Source: Clusia tigrina
Taxonomy: Eukaryota > Arthropoda > Insecta > Diptera > Clusiidae
Direction: 5' to 3'
Assembly (NCBI GenBank): GCA_920105625.2
Contig: OV050032.1
Location: 197,207,791-197,271,790, forward strand
DNA: 64,000 nt
In this document: piece by piece, positions 41,055 through 51,406 of the stretch
How positions within the stretch are numbered: position 1 is the stretch's first letter
Layout: each line of letters begins with the position of its first letter
The notes under the pieces: model-generated
What the model saw: the letters and a program-made list of their open reading frames with translations, nothing else
Databases searched by the model: none
Told to the model about the DNA's origin: nothing
Position numbers and translations under genes: made by a program

Positions 41055-41860
41055 ATGACTTCTACATCAGACTTTACAGCTGGAATTCCCACACTCTATC
41101 CAACCACGGAAGACTGGGAGTCAGGCTCTGTGATGGGTCATTCCGATACTAGCATCTACACTGACGGCTCAAAGAATGTGAGTGGAACGGGGGCGGGTGT
41201 CTCTCGGAAGGCTTGCAGGCAATACAGTCATATCGGCTGTCTGACGCATGCAGCGTATTTCAGGCCGAAGTCTATGCAATTGAGAAAGCGGCCTGGCTGA
41301 TACAAAGCAGTACAATTCTACCCTCGAATATCACTATCTGTGTGGTTAGTCAGGCGGCGCTTAAGATAATAGGATCAAAGACAGTTACATCGAAGTTGGT
41401 AATGAAATGGCGTACCTCACCACTGAACATTGGACCCCACAAAGTCTCACTTTGCTGTATTTCCGGACATAGCAATATAGCAGGGAATAAATTAGTGAAC
41501 GAGATGGCCAGAAGGGGCTCTGAAATGGACATTAACGAAGCAGATACTTCAATACAAATCCCGCTAAGTCGACTGTTAAGGAGCATAGATGAATTCACTA
41601 TTGCGGTGACAAATAACTTATGGACTAATAGTGACGACCTTGAAGTCTCACGGGCCTTATGGCCTAGGTTAGACATGAAGAGAACGAAAGTTCTCTTAGG
41701 GCTCAACAAGCCTGCAGTATGGGTGCTTACTGGGGTCATTTCCGGCCATTGTTTTAACACACCAATGCTTAAATGGTTGCGTTTTCCGTTGAGCGGGCTA
41801 TGCCGGAGTTGGCATGATGAAGAAGAGATAGTATCGATTCATCACCTTTTATGTCACTGA
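41055..41860 (+). pseudogene. LINE C2 RNase H and knuckle region
   Basis: A TAG at 41052-41054 immediately precedes ATG (ACTAGATGACTTC). The frame MTSTSDFTAG ... IYTDGSKNVSGTG shifts at GGTGTCTCTCGG into 41213-41860: SDACSVFQAEVYAIEKAAWL, CVVSQAALKII (catalytic Asp to Val), LCCISGHSNIAGNKLVNEMA (final Asp to Asn), WPRLDMKRTKVLLGLNKPA, SGHCFNTPMLKW and GLCRSWHDEE...IHHLLCH, then a stop. Confidence 0.85.
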
Positions 41861-42236
41861 ACAAGACTACAGTTGAAATGACTTCAATGTTTGGTGTCGC
41901 GCTTCTTCACAAGCTTGACAGAGATAACGAAGGTGAACTTATCGGATCTCCTCACTTTCATCTGGAAAACGAAGTGGTTTAATAGGGACGGTACTTCCAA
42001 TGTATACGGAAATCGCGAGTAAGGATGAGTAGGCCTCCTCTTGGCAGTTTTGAAGGCAGTCACAATGGACGTAGATGTCTCAGAGTGGAAGTGCGGATAC
42101 CGTATCTGCACAAGCCTTGGCAAACTAACCTAACATAACTAGTAGTGGGGCAGAACAGATGGCTGTGTGATATCTTGTTAAAGACCAGAGACCCACAGCG
42201 ATAAGGTTCGATTACGCCTTCCAAACCTAACCTAAC

Positions 42237-43973
42237 ATAATGAGTATTATGTTCATGAGAGGTGACAGAACATTAACGGAACGTGCTAACAGAACGTGTT
42301 TAACGCTAGATACTGCCTTAATATATTCCAAATATCTTCTTGATGCACTGTTTTCAAAATCGGAATCCCTAATGGGTGATATGAGCAGCGTGGGTGGTGC
42401 TACCGAACTTCATTCTTATACTTGGGTTGTTATACCAAATTAAGCAGTCTCCTACGCCAGAACGAATCTTATTAAATAAATTTCTTCATTTTCGCTTTTA
42501 AATATTAAGGATTAGCTAGGATCATATGTGATGAGGGTAGTGCCATCTCCATCACAGGTATGTCGAACAATTTTGCAATTTTTACATCATTATTAGGAGG
42601 AAATTTTGGAGGAATATCAGGAGGAATTTTTGGGTAATCAGTTCTACTCGCTGCCAATCCACTTGGCAATGAGTACAACATTGATCTGGAGCCGCGCTTT
42701 TTACTCTGTTCGGTCTTCATATCTCCGGGTGCAACTGTGCTGCACGCCACCCTGCCAGATCTCTACATAAAAAATGATAGGTACGATATTGTGGTATTGA
42801 TTTGGAGCTTGCATAGAGTCAGTTAAAGGAGCACCTATTCACGCCATTTTTTATACTTAGCCTGATTCAAACTGATGTAGTTGAATTTATGGCTGATCAC
42901 CCTATAATCGCGTCGTATGGTCCCTATAACAGCTTAATAGTTTCAGAGTCTTGTTTTAAATGTCCCCATTTAATAGAAACATGGACTGTGTTGTAACGAT
43001 TCAATTTCGCTGGGGTAAATACTCAGTGGGTTCCAGGGTCGCTTACAGAAAACTTTCTTTGATCAGCACCACTTGAATGGTGGACGAATAACTTAGTATC
43101 CAGTAAAGTAACTGGGAACTTTGTGCTGGGGAAAAGCAGCAGCGTTAGCCATCGAAGTAGATTGAATAAATGTGGCTTCATATTGGTTGGGAATAGTTGA
43201 ATTGTTAGTTTGAATTAATTCTTAGACTAAGCCCCTGGTGAGTTGTTCAGTTTTACTTATCATGATTAGGAACATCGAACCACCATCAGACTAACTTCCA
43301 CTAACGTTTTCGCTTTTATGTCGTATTTCTTAAGTAAATCTAAGTCCACTAATAAAATAAGTTATAAGAAAAAATAAAATAAGTTAACTTATAACTCATA
43401 ATATGTAAGCTTTAACTGTCCCTGAACCTAGCATGGTCCTCATTCATCGATCTGTGTCTCCGATTAGTTCATGCACCGCAATTTCCATTGGGTCCATTTT
43501 TGAGATAAGCGTACTAGATGTGTTCTGCCTGTAAGTAGCCATCGTACGTTACACAGAACGCAATGAAATCGATCTCTTTTCCACGTGTTATCTTCTTTTG
43601 AGATGAATACAACTTTTACTCGTCTTCACTTAGGTCAGCATAGTATCCTTCTAGTGTAAGAGCCATAGTATCCCTCTGGTGTAAGAGCAGCACCGTATGA
43701 ATTACTTCGAGTCTGGGTTTTAATGTCAGACTATTATTTACCACCTTCTTAGTCCTAAGAACATACAGACGATCAGCTTAGTAGTATCTCAGCATACTAT
43801 CCTATATTAATCAGATTCGTAGACTAGTGAGAAATTGAAGTACTATTCAAAAATGGAGCTGATTGATTATTTATAAACATAATTAGGCTCATGAATTGGT
43901 CTAAAGTTGCTTCATAGTTCCCATTTACTTGTTGTGGATTTACTAAGAACTATTTCTTTAATTTATTAATGTG
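42237..43973. other. Unassigned interval
   Basis: No recognised gene. On the minus strand 42505-42750 an 82-codon frame has Pro-rich YPKIPPDIPPKFPPN; its origin is unknown and it could be a relic of a coding exon. CATAGTATCC..TCTAGTGTAAGAGC repeats at about 43637-43690. Confidence 0.4.
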
Positions 43974-44051
43974 CCATTAGGTGTGTTCAAGTGTGCTTTT
44001 GGCAAACTAGGCGGTAACTCCTACGTACCTACCTACCTATCTACCTACCTA
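43974..44051 (+). mobile_element. LINE A 3'-terminal fragment with (CCTA)n tail
   Basis: GCCATTAGGTGTGTTCAAGT, GTGCTTTTGGCAAACTAGGC, then TACCTACCTACCTATCTACC. Reverse complement of the minus-strand end at 14892-14970 with few mismatches. A severely truncated insertion of under 80 bp. Confidence 0.82.
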
Positions 44052-44503
44052 CTTTATGGCATACACAATATTTTGGAACAAAATTGTCCTAGTACTAGGT
44101 ACGCAGCTGTTTGAATAATTCAAGACGCACACTCTACTAGCAGCATTTTATTCATGATTAATAACTATGATCCACAAATCATATATTTACTAGGACCAAT
44201 TGTCCTGAATTATCACAATTATTAAAACACTTCTCTGAAACGAGAGAAAGAATTGCCTCTCACTACTAAACTATAATTGAACTTTACTCTATATTGGAGA
44301 AATGCCAGTTGCCCCGGCATTAGGCATGACATAATACAGGAAAGGTTTTTGAAGTGTTGTGGGCTCATTTGTAAAACATCCAACATCAATGTAGATTAAA
44401 GATGGTGATAGTGATAGTGACAATTTTTATTATTAATATTCTAATGCCTACTTTATTCTCTCATTCCATGTAACTACAATAATCTCAGAGAACTAAAACA
44501 CAC
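44052..44503. other. Unassigned interval
   Basis: AT-rich, no gene or repeat recognised. Confidence 0.4.
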
Positions 44504-45260
44504 TGTTACGAAATCAACACACCATCTGCTTGTTTCATAGTTTTAGGGTATGCGTCAATTTCAACCCCAAAAATACACTCGCGAGAAGGCATGCGAAACA
44601 GCGTTCAAAGGCTAGTGGAGGTTCTGGTAGACAAGAAGTATATAAGCGACTGCACAATTGATGTCGCGATCAGTGAACAAGTGACAGTGGCAGAGTGAAC
44701 ATCGTAGTAGCATCAGTAGTGGAACGGTGAGCATAACTGAATCCTCAGAGTCGCAGCAAGCATAGTGAGCGTTGTATTGGCAAGATCGGTTAACAAGTGA
44801 CAGTGGCAGAGTGAACATCGTAGTAGCAGATCAGTTAACCAGTGTCAGTGGCAAAGTGAACATAGTTGGCAGCAAGCAATGAGAAGTGACCATAGCCGAA
44901 TCCTCAGAGTCACAGCAAGCATAGTGAGCGTCGTATTGGCAAGATCGGTTAACAAGTGACAGTGGCAGAGTGAACCTCTTATTGGCAGCAAGTGGATAAC
45001 AAGTGATAGTAGCAGTGTGAGTGTTTTATTGGCAAGATCAGCTAACAAGTGACAGTGGAGAGTGAACATTGTGAGCTACGGGCAGTTGCGCAGTGATCGT
45101 CGCAGAGCGGACATCGTGTTACCAATGGGCAGTTGAAGGGGATATAAATAAACAATTGCAATGCAAAGCAAACTTAAGCCAAGACGAAGTGGGCGAATAG
45201 CAATATAGCAAATTGTTCTAATTTCTAACCGTCAATTTGTTTAATTGTTACACAATTCAG
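44504..45260 (+). repeat. Complex tandem repeat block, possible LTR-like sequence
   Basis: From 44679 to 45075 the motif AAGTGACAGTGGCAGAGTGA recurs about five times (near 44679, 44794, 44953, 45001 and 45048), alternating with AATCCTCAGAGTC.CAGCAAG and TATTGGCAAGATCGGTTAAC blocks. The block is preceded by TGTTACGAAATC (44504), a TATATAA at 44640, and followed by AATAAA (45145) and TTGTTACA (45246-45253). TG...CA ends, a TATA box and a poly(A) signal are what an LTR would show. I see no target duplication, primer-binding site or gag/pol, so the LTR reading is weak. Confidence 0.45.
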
Positions 45261-46020
45261 TTGTACGAATCTGAGAGTAAGAGTAGTACAAATTGTCTGA
45301 AGGGCAATTACGTGACAATATATTAAAACATTAATAAAAAAAAATTTGAATAAAAAATTGGAAATGACATTTTGTCAATCGACTGCAATTGACGCGAAAC
45401 GTTGTATTCTCCTTTTATTCACATGTATTTATGTCAGGTCCTTTCAAGAACATTCTGAAATACTCCATAAACAAGCATATTGGAGCCAGAGTTATGCACC
45501 ATTCGTCGCTCATGACTCGTTGGTTAAGACTCCCTGTTTATGACTCGCTACTTATCACTTCAAGATCTGCTCTTTACAAATATTTGCTTAGGACCTTTTA
45601 GTTAAGGACTTCTTATCATTGGCTCATTACTAATGTCTTTTCGTGGCATGTTTCCGTTCATCCATGTTGGTTATGATTGATTTGTATGAATATGATTTTG
45701 TCATAATTTGTACTTTAAATGGTAAAACTGTGGATGCATTATTATGCAGCTTCTCAATAACTATTGGGTTCGATTGAGTCTAACGTGCTGATAGTATAAT
45801 TCCACATAGTTCCTTCCTAACTCAGCAGTTGAAGGCAATCACAAAGTTATTTAAACATACATAGAACAATTCCACTGTGTTCCGAATATTCGAATAATTT
45901 ACTTCAATCAGATTGCATTGAAAATAGAACTCATAACGTTGAAAAGCTGGTAATTTAGTTCTGAAATGATAATTAGATTATACTAACAGACAGCAAAAAA
46001 TCCGGAACAATCGAAGAAAG
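45261..46020. other. Unassigned interval
   Basis: AT-rich; ORFs at 45346-45601 in overlapping frames lack known motifs. Confidence 0.4.
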
Positions 46021-46200
46021 ATGGAGTTAGTTTTGCCAAAGGAAGCTATTAACGCTACCAATAAGCGAAAACTGCGGAGAATTGAGAAAAAGTTGGCAGC
46101 TGTGGCGATGCAGCAAATGAAAATAAAGGAATATAAAAGAATTGTTTATTTGAAAATGCGACTTCTAATTTTGAAGATAGAACAGAAAACTCACAAATGA
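46021..46200 (+). CDS. Weak candidate: 59-residue Lys/Arg-rich small ORF
   Basis: ATG at 46021 to TGA at 46200. The product is strongly basic and helix-friendly: MELVLPKEAINATNKRKLRR, then EKKLAAVAMQQMKIKEYKR, hydrophobic LKMRLLILKI, ending EQKTHK. An AATAAA follows at about 46268. It sits in AT-rich DNA where A-rich codons (Lys, Glu, Asn) appear by chance, and no family is recognised. It is short enough to be missed by ordinary ORF cut-offs. Confidence 0.22.
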   Translation: MELVLPKEAINATNKRKLRRIEKKLAAVAMQQMKIKEYKRIVYLKMRLLILKIEQKTHK

Positions 46201-46680
46201 AACTACTGCAGTTTAAGGAGAAGCCTCAGAAAGGAATTCGCTTCATTAAAGTTACTTAAAATTAAGAAATAAATCCTTCGAGACAATTTTTATATCCTCT
46301 TTTACTTAAATGGAATAGTGGTGTGATGAAAATGGCGTCTTTTTCTAGTTATATGTTTTTCAGCATTTCAGTTCTTCTTGAGACTTTCAGTTTTTGTTGT
46401 CTTTAGTAAAATTTTTGACAATCCTTTTTGTGATATAAATGTTTTTTCTGCTAGCGGAGTGTCAATTTAATTTTTTGAGGAAATCTTAAATACAATCAGC
46501 GATTGTCTGACTTATACCACTCGTCCTGTACCTCATCCAACAGCGAATGAGAGAGGCAAGTGAGTGTAAAAGGGAGAGCTGCTGAACGAAGCCATTCCAC
46601 GAAGCTGCTAATCGGTTCGAAGGATAAAGGAGCTTTCATTACGTGGCAAATGCAAGCCAAAAATTTGTCCTTGGAATTTT
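46201..46680. other. Unassigned interval
   Basis: AT-rich, no gene recognised. Confidence 0.4.
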
Positions 46681-46684
46681 TCTT

Positions 46685-46922
46685 TTCAAACCTATTCGAA
46701 CCACTTCGAACCTCTTCGAACCTCTTCGAATCCCTTCAAACCACTTCGAACCTCTTCGAACCACTTCGATCCTCTTCAAACTACTTTGAATCTCTTCGAA
46801 CCACTTCGATCCTCTTCGAACCACTTCGAACCTCTTCGAACCACTTCCACCCTCTTCGAACCATTTCGAACCATTGCGAACCTCTTCGAACCACTGCGAA
46901 CCTCTTCGAACCCCTTCAAACC
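46685..46922. repeat. 10-bp periodic TTCGAA array, about 24 units
   Basis: Units TTCGAACCAC and TTCGAACCTC alternate, mostly as a 20-bp dimer; each has the palindrome TTCGAA at exactly 10-bp spacing with occasional TTCAAA or TTTGAA variants. Confidence 0.93.
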
Positions 46923-46929
46923 AAATAGA

Positions 46930-47209
46930 CTACAAATTGGCCGCATTGTGTGTGTGGGCATAAAATCTATGGGAAGGATTGTGTGGGGAATGAGGCGTCA
47001 ATATAATATTTTCATTCAAATTCATCCTAGTATGGCAAACAGGAGTGTAGGTTATTCGGTTGGTTGGTTCAGGTGCTGATCCAGGATATCCTTGCATGTA
47101 TCACAGCGCCGTTTTATAACCAATATCCCTCCTAAACGCTGGAAAAAGATGGGTTGTTATCGAGATCTACTTTGCGGAATTTAGGTATTTTAGGTAATTT
47201 AGGATTGAG
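46930..47209. other. Unassigned interval, possibly LINE-related
   Basis: No clear motif. It may be the eroded continuation of the minus-strand Jockey-like element beginning at 47210. Confidence 0.35.
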
Positions 47210-47654
47210 TTGAATGTGATTCTGTTATGGGGGTAGTATTGGATTTAATTATAATTGTTGTTGCCGAGTGATCAGAGTATAGACCGTAACATGATTCTGT
47301 AGTTCAATTTGTCCTTTTAAGTCCTTTTGCTATTCCAAAATCGATTAGATCTGGAATTTTACGTCTGTCTGCGGGCCAGTATGTTGGTTGCCCGTAAGAC
47401 ACTATATCCAGGCCAAGACTGCTAACCGCCGACCAAAGTTTCCTACCTTTGGGTGTAATGAGGCGGGAACCCCACTGAGTATGCTTAGCGTTGAAGTCCC
47501 CTGCAACTATAAACTTCCTTTCCAGAGTTGCAAAAAAGTCTTTATATTGTTGATCGGCTATATTGAATCTAGGCGGGCAGTAAATCGCTGTGACTGTTGA
47601 GTTGTTTATATACTCTTCAATGCATATGGATGTAGCGGGTACAGAAACTATTTA

Positions 47655-48959
47655 AAGGGTTTTCCAATAAGAGGTGTTATTTTGGTATTCAAAGAAAAAT
47701 GCCCTTTTTTGAGATAAATGATTGAATGTTTATTTCCTATTAAAGAGGAAGGTATGCCGCTAATAATAAAATAAAACATAAGCCAAATGGCTACCACGAC
47801 CACGCTTACAGGACCATATCCTTTTCATGAAATTTTCCATAACCAAATCGCAAAGTGGCTACCCTATATCTTCGATAGCCTCACGAATTCTATCTTTGAG
47901 GTCTTGAATCGACGCTGGGCTGTTGGCGTAGACCTTATCTTTCACGTGGCCCCAATGGAAGAAGTCGCAAGGTGTTAAATCACAAGATCTCGGTGGCCAA
48001 TTGTGATCACCTCTTCGAGAGATAACACGGCCCGGAAACATTTCCCGTCAAAGAGCAATGGTTGCGTTGCTTGTGTGGCACGTAGCGCCGCCTTGTTGAA
48101 AGTAAACGTTGTCCAGATCAACACCATCCAACTCCGACCATAAAAAATCATTAATCATCTCTCGATAGTGCAATCCATTCACCGTAACTGTTGATCCAAC
48201 CTCATTTTCGAAAAAGTAAGGTCAAATGACCCCGCCGGACCATAAACCGCACCAAACAATCACACGTTGAGGATGGAGAGGCTTGTCAACAATTACTCTT
48301 GGGTTTTCCGAGCCCCAGATGCGACAATTTTGCTTGTTGACGTAGCCACCGAGCTGGAAATGAGCCTCATCAGTCAAGATGATGTTTCGTTGGACTTCCG
48401 GATCATTTTCATGCTTTTCAAGGACCCAATCAGCAAAGACACGACGTTGTTGATGATCGACCGGCTCGAGTTTTTGTGTTAACTGAACTTTATAAGCCTT
48501 AAGACCCAAGTCATTATGCAAAATACGGTGTAATGACGTTTGTGGTATGCCCAATTCCAAAGAACGCCGAGGAATGGACAAACCTGGGTTTTCTTCAACA
48601 CTTTGGGCTACAGCAGCAATATTCTCAGTTATTCTTGAGCGACGTGCACGGGTTTTATTCTTCACATCACTAACTTGTCCCAACAGCTCCAATTTGTCCA
48701 CCAATTTCTGTATTGCGGTCCGACAAGGTGCTTCACGACGACCCAAAAATGCTTTAGTTTTGCGAACTGTGACTGCAAGATTTTCACCATTTTTGTAGTG
48801 AATTTTAATAATTTCAGTGCGTTGTTGAAGCTTGTATCGTTCCAATTTGAATAATGGCGTAGTTTCTACTTGTCAAATGTCAAAGAATAAAAGCTTCAAA
48901 AGTGACAGCTACCGAAATACCGGGTGACTCAAAATAACACCTTTTGTTGGAAAACCCTT
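47655..48959 (-). mobile_element. rosa-like mariner (DD41D spacing), copy 2
   Basis: Terminal repeats AAGGGTTTTCCAATAAGAGG (left) and the reverse complement of AAGGGTTTTCCAACAAAAGG (right) are both intact. They are flanked by TA at 47653-47654 and 48960-48961. 1305 bp. The insertion lies in a Jockey-like LINE, so it is younger than that LINE. Confidence 0.92.
47760..48845 (-). pseudogene. rosa-like mariner transposase pseudogene, copy 2
   Basis: From about 48845: ERYKLQQRTEIIKIHYKNGE (no ATG in the expected place; TTG precedes), SIPRRSLELGIPQTSLHRIL, DHQQRRVFADWVLEKHENDP, IILTDEAHFQLGGYVNKQNC, VIVWCGLWSGGVI, a frameshift or stop near 48222, then VYFQQGGATCH with Gly at the second catalytic Asp. 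TIAL-stop-REMFP carries the same TGA as copy 1; then SCDLTPCDFFHWGHVKDKVY and the C-terminal HLAYVLFYY (stop at 47760). Closely similar to copy 1, but the second Asp is changed differently (Gly here, Tyr there). Confidence 0.87.
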
Positions 48960-49225
48960 TAGAACACAATGTTTTATTCTGGATTTTCTTATAATAGCGG
49001 TACCTCCACGAGCTTTACCTTGAGGATGATTTCTAATAAAGATATTGTAATGTGGATTTCTAAAGCAATTTTTTTGTGTGGAATGAGTCTCTGAAACAAG
49101 CATAATATCTATTTTGTGACCATATAAGAAATATTTGAATTCAAATGGTGTTGGCTTACGTTGTTTGCATTCCAATCACATATCTTGATCGAGCTCATGT
49201 CTTGGATAAGAGGTTGGGTATGCGC

Positions 49226-49460
49226 CAGCAAGATATTGTCCAGATTGGTTGCCTAATGATTTATTGCTGTTCCGGACAATCAAAGGCAAACTGCGTGGTT
49301 AATGACTTTCGTTGCCCGAAGAAGCTGTGGACCTGTTTCAAACCCATGTAGTGGAGGTGTCATCTTCGCAGTGGCAATAGTGTATTTCGGATTGGTGTGA
49401 GCGTATGCAAAAGCCTATTGATTTGATTGGGAAATATTTTGAAAAACAAGAAATCCATTT
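49226..49460 (+). pseudogene. mariner transposase C-terminal fragment
   Basis: Reads RLVA/LPNDLLLFRTIKGKLRG, LSLPEEAVDLFQTHVVEVSS, SQWQ, WCERMQKPIDLIGKYFEKQ. This is the C-terminal part of a DD34D mariner, parallel to the 22963-23954 pseudogene (which has ISKVNCVVND at the GKLRGQ position). Truncated on the 5' side just beside the Jockey ORF start; no terminal repeat seen. Confidence 0.72.
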
Positions 49461-49464
49461 TTGA

Positions 49465-50084
49465 CAATAAATATTTGTTTTTGGACAGTTTCCTCAACAA
49501 CTTTCAGCAAAGGAGTCCTTTCATTCATTAGTTATGTACACACGTTCAGTTTCTTTTGTTTGTTGTCGTGTGTTTATTATTCTCTGAACGAATGTGTGTT
49601 TACTCGATGTTCGGTGTGTAGTTTTAGGCGCATGCAGTTAGTTTATATAGGAACGCACACTATTATTACACATGTAAACACATGCAATTATTCGATACGG
49701 ATTTATATTTGCACATACAATAAACCGAATTTCTTGTTCTGATTTTTCATGCTTTTGTTCTCGAATCCAGGCAATTGTCTGCAATATGTTTTGTTTTATA
49801 ATTATTCCATGAGATATGAAAGATGTTTTATTGTTGTTTTAGCAGGATATTTTATTGGAAACACAACTGGAAGACAATTTATTTATAATAATATTATTTT
49901 ATTGGCTTTATTTGCTTTGCATACACTTGACAAAAGGAGTTGTTAAGATGAAAAATACAATATTTGCAATCGAAATTTTGGATTGTGTGTTAAATTGGAT
50001 TGGTATCCGAAAAAGAAAGATGTTATTGATACAAACTTCGTGTTCTGTAGGGACATTTCCAGAATGAAAATAAAACCAAATAAA
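49465..50084. other. Unassigned interval
   Basis: AT-rich; no gene recognised. Confidence 0.4.
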
Positions 50085-50385
50085 AGTCAAGGTAGGTAGG
50101 TAAACTGGCTGTCCTCAATTACCAACAGTGCCGTTTTGTTGCAATGTCCTTGCGAGTCTAAAGAACATGGTAATCCAGCAGGAAGTTGTACTCAGAACAT
50201 CTCCACAGTTTCCTGTACGCTCCCTCTGCTGAATGAAGACTGACTAATAATAGTCCTCTTTTGTACATTTCCAACCAGCCGGAGTTGCTGACAAATTTGA
50301 ATAGGTCTGAAAGTTCTAAGCTAGAGTAATGCCCTAGACTCTCTAGAAAAGGACTTCCGAGATATTTGAGTCTCAAGCGAGCGAT

Positions 50386-50640
50386 GTTGCTAATTGTGTG
50401 TCTTGGTTTATAGAGAAGATGGTTAGTTCCATTTGCTTGTACATATCATTCTAGAAAGTGTACGATTGTTTCTTTCTACTGTGGGTCTTTACAGCTCCTG
50501 TAATGAGAATTGAGTGTGTGCAGATAGTCCAATGACCTGTGGAGACAGCTGGAAGGTTGTTAAGTGTGTGTCTTGGTATATTGAGAAGATGGTTAGTTCC
50601 TTTTGCCCTATAATCAGGCCACATCATTCTCGAACTGGCA
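50386..50640 (-). repeat. 170-bp tandem duplication around the LINE F knuckle region
   Basis: GTGTGTCTTGGTTTATAGAG (about 50395) recurs as GTGTGTCTTGGTATATTGAG (about 50565). In each copy GAAGATGGTTAGTTCC and ACAT...CATTCT follow. The single remaining knuckle-like segment lies between the copies. Confidence 0.82.
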
Positions 50641-51005
50641 CATGTCACAGTGTCTTTCCACCTATCGCGCGCGTTGCAGAGGAAGTGATTGCAAATATTT
50701 CCCTTAACAACAGTTATAGGGGGACGCCCATGTCCATATAGGAAGAAACTTGTTCGGTTTCCGATGAGCCTCTACGTGCTAGCTCATAAGCCCTCTCGTT
50801 GCCTTCCATGTTTCTGTATCCCGGAACCCTGACGAGGGATTCTATAGTGTTTTCGGATCATAATTGCTTCAATTCCTCCGTGCAGAGGCCGACCAGCTGA
50901 GAGCTGCTAAAAGGTGACGCTAGCGCCGTTATTGCTGCTTGGCTGTTGGACTAAACTGATATGAATTTGGTCAGCTTGCGCGCAACGTTGATTGATGCAC
51001 GCTTT

Positions 51006-51374
51006 TCAACCAAGTTTGGGGTCCAATATGATAACAAAATATTTTACACTGGATGATAGTGAGAGCCGCTGACCGTTAAGTCTCGGCAGTTTCAAGGATG
51101 GAGGCTTATATTGTTTTGTGAAGAACAACAGTTCCATTTTATCGGAGTTAAGCCCCAGGTTATACCTGTTCCCCCACCTACTAAGTTTGCCCAACGAACC
51201 CTCCATATTGTCACTCATCACAGTGGGGAAGGGTCCAGAGACAAGCACCGCCACGTCATCAGCATACGCGACCACTTTGACTCCTTCAGAGTCAAGTTTA
51301 GCGAGAATTTTATCGATAGTTACTAGCGACAACAGAGGTGAAGGAACTCCGCCCTGGGGTATGCCTCTGCACAC
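51006..51374 (-). pseudogene. LINE F reverse transcriptase palm
   Basis: 123-codon frame with IPQGGVPSPLLSLVTIDKIL, KVVAYADDVAVLVSGPF (catalytic Asp pair), LGLNSDKMELLFFTKQ and VKYFVIILDPKLG. Active-site residues look intact, but upstream and downstream frames are shifted. Confidence 0.82.
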
Positions 51375-51406
51375 AATTTTCGTAACACTAGAACCACCTA
51401 ATTCAG

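Larger units (their letters stand above)
39969..42236 (+). mobile_element. LINE C copy 2 (plus), RT to 3' end
   Basis: The longest LINE C copy. Starts in rearranged sequence: ACAAAAATCCCTGAGTTCC at 39970 duplicates 40506-40524. Then ALHEVVGINE in one frame and VGFLDIEGAFTNVNTEAMCK (40065), a deletion removing most of PQGGVLSP (near 40235), AYGDDVAIL (40326-40355), YSTCKKIFGKKWGLSPYILYG (undeleted here), and RNase H (41055-41500). The post-RNase region follows with VLTGVISGHCFNTPMLKWLR and GLCRSWHDEEEIVSIHHLLC. The 3' UTR ends twice in (AACCT)n: CAAACTAACCTAACATAACT at about 42120-42140 and CCAAACCTAACCTAACATAA at about 42222-42241. Dead: deletion in RT, stops, frameshifts, and a Cys-to-Trp in the knuckle (CRSW). 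Confidence 0.87.
47210..49200 (-). mobile_element. Jockey-like LINE endonuclease region, split by a mariner
   Basis: ATG at about 49199 (minus) starts MSSIKICDWNANNVSQHHL, the WNANG-type opening of an apurinic endonuclease domain. It continues IDIMLVSETHST (catalytic Glu), NIFIRNHPQGKARGGTAIIR and KHCVL near 48965. The mariner at 47655-48959 interrupts. Beyond it the minus strand resumes with VTAIYCPPRFNIADQQYKDF, KFIVAGDFNAKHTQWGSRL (catalytic Asp-Asn), KGRKLWSAVSSLGLDIVSYG, PTYWPADRRKIPDLIDFGI and fades at about 47210. RT is absent. The domain is nearly open on both sides of the insertion. One frameshift lies near 49145. Confidence 0.85.

Noticed and set aside
42222..42241. (AACCT)n as interstitial insect telomere repeat
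   Set aside because: Only two to three units, always at the same position relative to LINE C or E 3' UTRs; better explained as an element tail.
46560..46928. ORF with FEPLRTSSN repeats, and heat-shock elements in the TTCGAA array
   Set aside because: The repeat ORF is a by-product of the 10-bp array. Heat-shock elements need GAA and TTC spaced by two bases; here the spacing is zero or four.
49908..50090. Short minus-strand ORF with hydrophobic stretch
   Set aside because: 60 codons in AT-rich DNA; no supporting feature.
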